Source: Parerythrobacter lutipelagi (GTDB lineage: Bacteria > Pseudomonadota > Alphaproteobacteria > Sphingomonadales > Sphingomonadaceae). Taken from it: a DNA stretch of 64,000 nt. The stretch is from positions 682,001-746,000 of the forward strand of contig NZ_SKCJ01000002.1 in assembly GCF_005434975.1 (NCBI RefSeq). The letters are read 5' to 3'. The translations under genes were made by a program, and so were the position numbers. Shown here piece by piece: positions 55,677 to 64,000 of this stretch (positions are counted from its first letter, which is position 1; every line of letters starts with the position of its first letter). The notes below the pieces were generated by a model. It searched no databases, was not told the DNA's origin, and saw nothing but the letters and a program-made list of their open reading frames with translations.

Positions 55677-55850
55677 ATGTCGGCCCGAATGTTCAAATTG
55701 GCTCAGATCCATCAGCGCATTGACGAGCGAATTCGGCTCGAACTGCGCAAATCCCGCCCGGACGGGCTGAAGCTCTCCCGCCTCAAACGGATGAAGCTGC
55801 GCGCAAAAGATGCGCTGCACCGGCTTACCGGCCAGCCGGCCTCAGCCTGA
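55677..55850 (+). CDS. YdcH/DUF465 family small protein
   Basis: A 57-aa basic helical protein. HQRIDERIRLELRKSRPDGLKLSRLKRMKLRAKDAL is the DUF465 core, with an alternating charged coiled-coil pattern. Function unknown. A clear GAGGAG site precedes the ATG. It lies between bamD and nhaA. Confidence 0.8.
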   Translation: MSARMFKLAQIHQRIDERIRLELRKSRPDGLKLSRLKRMKLRAKDALHRLTGQPASA

Positions 55851-55927
55851 TTTGCCCATCGGCGCGCGGCACTGCCTGGTGCCGCGCGCTGCCCATATCT
55901 GCCATTCCCATTTGACGAGAACTATCG

Positions 55928-57124
55928 ATGGTTTCCCGTGTTGCTCCGATGCTGAAAGATTTCCTCCAGAAAGAAAGCGCTGGTGGCATTGTCCTGATCA
56001 TCGCAGCGGCGCTCGCGCTGGCGGTGGCCAACAGCCCGCTGGCGAGCGCTTACGCGGACATTCTCGGCATACCGGTGGTTGCCGGTATCGGCAGCTTCGT
56101 GATCGACAAGCCCATGCTGCTGTGGATCAACGACGGATTGATGGCGGTGTTTTTCTTCCTCGTCGGTCTCGAAGTGAAGCGCGAGATACTCGAGGGACAG
56201 CTGTCGAGCTGGGACAAGGCATCATTGCCGCTGGTCGCAGCGCTGGGCGGTATGGCCATTCCGGCGATCGTGTTTCTCGGCATCAATATGGACACGCCTG
56301 AAAACCTGTCGGGCTGGGCGATTCCGGCGGCAACCGATATTGCGTTTGCGCTCGGTGTGCTGTCGCTGCTGGGCCCCCGCGTGCCCGTCGCGCTCAAGGC
56401 TCTGCTGCTCGCGATTGCAGTGATCGACGATATCGGTGCGATTGCGATTATCGCGATATTCTATTCCGGGAACATCGACACCGGGATGCTGGGTGCTGCC
56501 GGGATAGTCTTCGTCGCCCTGATCGCGGTCAACCGGATGCGCGTTGCCTCGAGCATTCCCTACATTCTGCTCAGCATTCTGATGTGGGCCTTCGTGCTCA
56601 AATCGGGCGTTCACGCCACGCTGGCCGGGGTCGCTGCTGCCATGGCGGTGCCGCTGATCGCTCGCGGCGATTCCCGCCCGCTGGAGCGAATGGAGCACGC
56701 CTTGCACCCATGGGTGGCGTTCCTCGTCATCCCGATCTTCGGCTTTGCCAATGCTGGTGTCAGCCTGGTCGGGGTCGAAGCCTCGGCGGTGCTGGCGCCT
56801 CTGCCGCTCGGCATCGCGTTGGGCCTGCTCATCGGGAAGCAGGTCGGCATCTTCGGCTTTGCGTTCGCCGCAGTGAAGCTCGGTTTTGCGAAGCTCCCGC
56901 GCGAAGTGAGCTGGCGCCAGATCCACGCGCTGTCGCTGCTGGCTGCGATCGGTTTCACCATGAGCCTGTTCATCGGCAACCTCGCCTTTACCGACGCGGC
57001 TATGGTCGATGCAGTCAAACTGGGCGTGTTGGCCGGTAGCGGGATCGCCGCGCTGGCCGGATACTTCCTGCTGCGCTCGACCCTGCCGGCGGTAAACCGT
57101 GAGGAAAACACCGAGGAGCGGTGA
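55928..57124 (+). CDS. nhaA: Na+/H+ antiporter NhaA
   Basis: Electrogenic sodium/proton exchanger of the inner membrane for pH and salt homeostasis; 398 aa and about 12 membrane segments. Key signatures are FFFLVGLEVKREI, IPAATDIAFALGVL and the ion-binding Asp pair in AVIDDIGAIAII. Complete. Marine or salt-exposed life is in keeping with this gene. It lies between a YdcH-like gene and recN. Confidence 0.97.
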   Translation: MVSRVAPMLKDFLQKESAGGIVLIIAAALALAVANSPLASAYADILGIPVVAGIGSFVIDKPMLLWINDGLMAVFFFLVGLEVKREILEGQLSSWDKASLPLVAALGGMAIPAIVFLGINMDTPENLSGWAIPAATDIAFALGVLSLLGPRVPVALKALLLAIAVIDDIGAIAIIAIFYSGNIDTGMLGAAGIVFVALIAVNRMRVASSIPYILLSILMWAFVLKSGVHATLAGVAAAMAVPLIARGDSRPLERMEHALHPWVAFLVIPIFGFANAGVSLVGVEASAVLAPLPLGIALGLLIGKQVGIFGFAFAAVKLGFAKLPREVSWRQIHALSLLAAIGFTMSLFIGNLAFTDAAMVDAVKLGVLAGSGIAALAGYFLLRSTLPAVNREENTEER

Positions 57125-57176
57125 CGCGGCGGGCGGCATTGTCTAACCAGTCAGGCGGAGAATCGCCGACAAGACA

Positions 57177-58841
57177 ATGCTGACCCATCTCGCCATCAAG
57201 AACATCGTGCTGATCGAAGCGCTGGAGCTGGATTTCCGGCGCGGGCTCGGTGTGCTGACGGGGGAGACCGGGGCGGGCAAATCGATCCTGCTCGATGCGC
57301 TGGGACTGGTCCTCGGCAACCGTGCCGAAACCGCCTTGGTGCGCGCGGGCGAGGAGAAGGCGAGCGTCTCGGCAACTTTCGAATTTGCTGCATTGCCGGC
57401 TGCGATTTCCAGCGCACTGGACGATGCCGATATCCAAATTGAGCCGGGCGAACCGCTGATCATCCGGCGCCAGGTCAAGGCCGATGGCGGGTCCAAAGGA
57501 TGGATCAACGACCAACCCGTTGGGGTGGCGCTGCTGCGAGAAATCGGCGGCGCTCTGGTCGAACTGCACGGACAGCATGACGACCGCGGACTGGTCAATC
57601 CGCGCGGCCACCGTGATCTGCTCGATCGGTATTCAGGCGGCGATGTCGAGGCTGTCGCAAATGCATGGCGCAAATGGCACGCGGCGCGCGAGAAATTACA
57701 GGCGGCGCAAGACGATATCGAGCAAGCGAAGCTCGACCAGGATTTGCTGCTCGCGCATCTGGCAGAATTGACCACGCTCGAACCGCAGGCGGGTGAGGAA
57801 GCGCGGCTGGCGGCGGCGCGATCCGACATGCAGAAGGGCGAACGGCTGACCGGCGATCTCGAAGAATTGCGCGCCGTCTGGGACGGATCGGATTCGCCGC
57901 TCGCATTGCTGCGGGTCGCGGCGCGCAAGCTTGACCGGATCGGCGGCGAACATCCGTTGCTGGCCGATGCGCTGGCCGCGCTCGACCGTGCAGTGATCGA
58001 AGCGGGCGAAGCGGAAGAAAAACTGGAGGCAGCGGCGGAGGCGCTGGTGCACGATCCGGCGGCCCTCGATGCGGCGGAGACCCGGCTGTTCGAATTGCGC
58101 GCACTGGCCCGCAAGCACCGCTGCGAAGTGGATGAACTGCCTGACAAGATGCGCGATTTCCGCGCGCAGCTCGATGCAATCGAAGGCGGCGAGGCACAGC
58201 TCGATGCGCTGGAAGCGGCGGCAAAGGAAGCTTCGCTCGCCTATCGCAATGCGGCGGAAAAATTGCATCGGGCGCGCAAGGCGGGGGCGGTCAAGCTGGA
58301 TCAGGCGGTCGCGGCCGAACTTGCGCCGCTCAAGCTGGACGCAGCGCGCTTCCAGACGAAGGTCGAGCAATTGCCCGAAGAAAAATGGGGCGCGGGCGGG
58401 ATGGATGCGGTCGAATTCCTGATCGCGACCAATCCCGGCGCGGATTTCGCCCCGCTCGGGAAGATCGCTTCGGGCGGCGAACTGTCGCGCTTTATCCTCG
58501 CGCTGAAGGTGGCGCTGGCGGAGAAAGGCGGGGCGGCAACGGTGATCTTCGACGAGATCGACCGCGGCGTGGGCGGTGCGGTGGCGAGCGCGATCGGCGA
58601 GCGGCTCGCGCGGCTGGCGGCGGACGGGCAATTGCTCGCCGTCACCCACAGCCCGCAGGTCGCCGCACGCGGCGGCACGCATTACGTCATCGCCAAGAGC
58701 AGCGAAGGCACGGTGACGAAGACCGGCGTCGCACTGCTCGACGCCGAAGGCCGCCAGGAAGAGATCGCCCGCATGCTCAGCGGCGCGGAAATTACGAGCG
58801 AGGCGAGGGCGCAGGCCGACCGGCTGCTGGAGGGGGTATGA
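57177..58841 (+). CDS. recN: DNA repair protein RecN
   Basis: SMC-like ATPase for double-strand break repair; 554 aa. Walker A GETGAGKSILLDALG, HGQHDDRGLVNPRGHRDLLD, long central coiled coil (~170-370), then the signature ASGGELSRFILALK, Walker B VIFDEIDRGVGG and VTHSPQVAARG. The ATG at 57177 starts directly at the first conserved strand. Its stop overlaps the DUF4240 gene start. Confidence 0.97.
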   Translation: MLTHLAIKNIVLIEALELDFRRGLGVLTGETGAGKSILLDALGLVLGNRAETALVRAGEEKASVSATFEFAALPAAISSALDDADIQIEPGEPLIIRRQVKADGGSKGWINDQPVGVALLREIGGALVELHGQHDDRGLVNPRGHRDLLDRYSGGDVEAVANAWRKWHAAREKLQAAQDDIEQAKLDQDLLLAHLAELTTLEPQAGEEARLAAARSDMQKGERLTGDLEELRAVWDGSDSPLALLRVAARKLDRIGGEHPLLADALAALDRAVIEAGEAEEKLEAAAEALVHDPAALDAAETRLFELRALARKHRCEVDELPDKMRDFRAQLDAIEGGEAQLDALEAAAKEASLAYRNAAEKLHRARKAGAVKLDQAVAAELAPLKLDAARFQTKVEQLPEEKWGAGGMDAVEFLIATNPGADFAPLGKIASGGELSRFILALKVALAEKGGAATVIFDEIDRGVGGAVASAIGERLARLAADGQLLAVTHSPQVAARGGTHYVIAKSSEGTVTKTGVALLDAEGRQEEIARMLSGAEITSEARAQADRLLEGV

Positions 58842-59536
58842 TGGGTAAGCTCGTTTTTGGCCTATTGTTGGTTGGCATTGTTGCTGTCGCATTTTTTGTA
58901 GTTCGAGGTAATTTCAGCGAGGGGTCGGATTCGCTTATTCCGGCAGCGAGCGCCGCCGAGTTGTCGACTCCCGGATTGCCAGCAAATGCGACACCGGACC
59001 AGCGCGAGAACTGGTTCTGGCAGATCATCGAAATGTCTCGCAGAGGAGCGACGTCTCAGGACGCGCAAACCCTGAATTTGGCCCGTATTCTCGAATCCTA
59101 CCCGGCGGACGACGTCGAGATATTCTCAGCTGAATACGACAGGGTAAGGGACGGATCCTACTCGTGGGATCTGTGGGGTGCGGCGTATATCATCATGGGC
59201 GGTTGCAGCGACGACTGCTTCGACTATTTCCGCTCATGGTTGATTTCAAATGGTCGGGAATTTTTCGAGGCGGCAGGTGCCGATCCCGACTCCCTTACAG
59301 ACCTGATCTCGCCTTCAGCGACGGACAGTCCCGAGTTCGAAGCGCTCGATTACGTAGCTGGTTATGTGTGGGCATCAAAAACACAAAAGGCATTCACCGA
59401 AATGCCTCGCCAGCCGACGCAGGCCTATGTTGACGGACCAAAGGGCGAACCATTCGAAGAGACGGAAGAAGCGCTCACGAGCCGTTTCCCAAAGCTTTGG
59501 GAGCGCTTTGGCCATGAGCCGCTGGGGGGATGGTAA
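58841..59536 (+). CDS. DUF4240 domain protein with N-terminal membrane anchor
   Basis: A 231-aa protein. One N-terminal hydrophobic helix (LVFGLLLVGIVAVAFFVV) is followed by a DUF4240 domain (residues ~50-160: NWFWQIIEMSRRGA, YSWDLWGAAYIIMGGCSDDCFDYFRSWLISNGREFFEAA). Function unknown. DUF4240 proteins are usually soluble, so the membrane helix is unusual. The start (ATG at 58841 or 58838) overlaps the recN stop after GGAGGGGG. Confidence 0.82.
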   Translation: MGKLVFGLLLVGIVAVAFFVVRGNFSEGSDSLIPAASAAELSTPGLPANATPDQRENWFWQIIEMSRRGATSQDAQTLNLARILESYPADDVEIFSAEYDRVRDGSYSWDLWGAAYIIMGGCSDDCFDYFRSWLISNGREFFEAAGADPDSLTDLISPSATDSPEFEALDYVAGYVWASKTQKAFTEMPRQPTQAYVDGPKGEPFEETEEALTSRFPKLWERFGHEPLGGW

Positions 59537-59565
59537 TGGGGCTAGCGTCGCGGCACTGCCCTCCG

Positions 59566-59592
59566 AGCCCCTCCTCTGAAGAAGAGGGGGCT
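59566..59592 (+). promoter_or_regulatory. Hairpin covering the ribosome site of the ABM gene
   Basis: AGCCCCTCCTCT, loop, AGAGGGGGCT form an imperfect stem. Its right arm is the AGAGGGGG ribosome-binding site of the gene at 59596, so folding would hide it. Confidence 0.4.
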
Positions 59593-59595
59593 TAG

Positions 59596-62655
<3,060 letters not shown>

Positions 62656-62656
<1 letters not shown>

Positions 62657-63144
62657 TGCTGCAAGACGTCCACCCGCAGGCGTTGCGCATCGCCGGTATG
62701 CTCAGAGCACGCGGCGAGACAATCGCAGTTGCCGACGGGGCGACGGGCGGCCTCATCGCCGCGAGCCTGCTGACTGTGCCGGGCGCGCTTGATTTCTTTG
62801 TCGGGGGCGGGGTGGTTTATTCGCTGCGGGCGCGCGATGTGCTGTTTGACCTGCCGCGCGATGCCTACAAGGGCATGCGCGGGGCGAGCGAAGAGTATGC
62901 CATGCTTCAGGCACGTGCGATCCGCGAAAACTTCCGGGCCAACTGGGGCATTGCCGAGAGCGGCTCGGTCGGCGGATCGAGCCATCCTTCTGGTGCGCCA
63001 GCGGGTCGCAGCGTTGTCGCGGTCACTGGCCCGCATGGCGAGTGGACCCATCTGACCGAGACGGGCAGCGATGACCGAATTGCCAATATGGACCGATTTA
63101 CCCGCGCGGCATTGGCGCATCTGGAGGCGGTGCTGACACCATGA
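62656..63144 (+). CDS. CinA family protein (nicotinamide-nucleotide amidohydrolase-like)
   Basis: A 162-aa CinA C-terminal domain protein. The family deamidates nicotinamide mononucleotide in pyridine nucleotide salvage, a process related to the NMN released by the LigA encoded just upstream. ADGATGGLIAASLLTVPGALDFFVGGGVVYS is the signature; GIAESGSVGG and VVAVTGPHG follow. The usual ES/T in the first motif is DG here, so activity is not sure. GTG at 62653 is an alternative start; it overlaps the ligA stop. Confidence 0.87.
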
Positions 63145-63202
63145 TGCATAGTGGCGGCCTGGCTTGCGCGCTGGTCACCCCCGCTCGGTGGCAGAGCCGA
63201 TA

Positions 63203-64000
63203 ATGCGTCCGGCGCTCCGTTTCCTGCTCGGCGCTATGGCCGTAATAGCGCTCGCGCTGGCGATCACATTCCTGCCGCGCTTGCTGCGGCCCGCCTCCGA
63301 TCCAGTGATCGAAGAGGCCGAACGGATGGCAGAGAACGCCCCGACAAGTCCGGAGCTGCAAGCGCTCGACAGGAGACTCAGCGAACTCGGCGGCACATTT
63401 GACGGACAGGTGGGGATCGCGGTCGTCGACATCGCGCAAGATGCCAGCGTCCATTACAACGGGTTGCAGCAATTGCCGCAGCAGAGCGTGACAAAATTGT
63501 GGGTCGCGCTGACCGCGCTCGACATGGTTGACCAGGGCGAGCTCGACCTGTCCGAGACTGTCGCCATCATGCGGGATGATTTGACCCTGTTTCACCAGCC
63601 ATTGCGCGCGCAAGTGCTCAAACAGGGCATTGTCGTGACCGATTTCGGGGATCTGCTGCAACGCGCCATCATTACCAGCGACAACACCGCCAATGACCGC
63701 TTGCTGCAAAGGGTGGGCGGACCGGATGCCGTGCAGGCGTTTCTCGACGATCATGAGCTCGGCAGCATCCGCTTCGGCAGCGATGAGCGAACCAAGCAGA
63801 GCCGTATCGCCGGGCTCGCATGGCGACCTTCCTATTCCTACGGCAACAGCTTTTTCGAAGCGCGCGGTGATGTACCCGATGACGAGCGCCGCGAAGCGTT
63901 CGAGGCCTATCTCGCCGACCCCGAAGATGGTGCTTCGGCTGTCGCCATCGCGCAGGCTCTTGCCAGCCTGTCCAGAGGCGAGCTGCTGTCGGATCGAAGC
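63203..64000 (+). CDS. Class A beta-lactamase-like serine hydrolase, membrane-anchored (partial, cut by window edge)
   Basis: The open frame of 266 codons runs off the right edge. An N-terminal hydrophobic helix (FLLGAMAVIALALAITFLPRLL) acts as signal or anchor, followed by a penicillin-binding/class A beta-lactamase fold. Nucleophile Ser95 with Lys98 (QSVTKLW) forms the SxxK motif and Ser159-Asp160-Asn161 (TSDNTAND) the SxN motif. The omega-loop and KTG motif would lie in or beyond the end. Resistance function is not shown; many such proteins are peptidoglycan enzymes. Confidence 0.85.
   Translation, partial: MRPALRFLLGAMAVIALALAITFLPRLLRPASDPVIEEAERMAENAPTSPELQALDRRLSELGGTFDGQVGIAVVDIAQDASVHYNGLQQLPQQSVTKLWVALTALDMVDQGELDLSETVAIMRDDLTLFHQPLRAQVLKQGIVVTDFGDLLQRAIITSDNTANDRLLQRVGGPDAVQAFLDDHELGSIRFGSDERTKQSRIAGLAWRPSYSYGNSFFEARGDVPDDERREAFEAYLADPEDGASAVAIAQALASLSRGELLSDRS

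Noticed and set aside
63203-64000. Calling the last gene an antibiotic-resistance beta-lactamase
   Set aside because: SxxK and SDN are present, but the KTG motif and omega-loop cannot be confirmed in the cut sequence, and related proteins often act on cell wall peptides.

Overview
The window looks like chromosomal DNA of a Sphingomonadales alphaproteobacterium, most likely Erythrobacteraceae (Erythrobacter/Qipengyuania-like). This is inferred from the high GC content, the family content (DUF6481, DUF808, class I PhaC, TonB receptor, CHASE2 cyclase with FecR, a serial bamD/recN/ligA region) and dense operons with overlapping stop/start codons. No species call can be made without a database search.

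Layout. 1-3960: tail of an unknown gene with its terminator, an S9 peptidase with an unusual N-terminal domain, and asd. 3960-10775: a run of overlapping plus-strand genes (lipoprotein, HCCA isomerase/GST-kappa-like protein, alpha/beta hydrolase, membrane protein, M2 peptidase, beta-propeller lipoprotein, RimB-like protease, RimK). 10872-13716: minus-strand amn and the rpsF-rpsR-rplI ribosomal operon. 14183-22798: DUF808 protein, GST, a minus-strand Mur ligase, S66 peptidase, fabD-fabG, a secreted protein, dnaN and a DUF2855 protein. 22795-31033: a minus-strand run of oxidoreductase, D-aminoacylase-like amidohydrolase, MFS carrier, ferredoxin-NADP reductase, PHA depolymerase and PHA synthase. 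31183-36234: two tandem PAS-GGDEF-EAL-PilZ proteins. 36317-38601: lepA and a DUF6481 gene.

38602-41862 is the standout. It is an AT-richer segment carrying one large gene, a reverse transcriptase of the UG/DRT type fused to a C-terminal nitrilase domain. The RT catalytic motifs and the nitrilase Glu-Lys-Cys triad are intact. It resembles the DRT type 1 anti-phage family. A perfect 14-bp inverted repeat lies just upstream of the gene, and an imperfect 13-bp direct repeat brackets the whole insert between two convergent host genes.

41863-49843: an HTH protein, two small Flp pilins, an SRPBCC-like protein, a CHASE2 adenylate cyclase facing a FecR/TPR pair, and a membrane-anchored sugar dehydrogenase fused to cytochrome c. 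49962-64000: TonB receptor, divergent proA/proB, bamD, a YdcH-like protein, nhaA, recN, DUF4240, ABM and DUF2165 proteins, ligA, CinA, and the start of a membrane-anchored class A beta-lactamase-like serine hydrolase cut by the window edge. No tRNA, rRNA, CRISPR array or insertion sequence was recognised.
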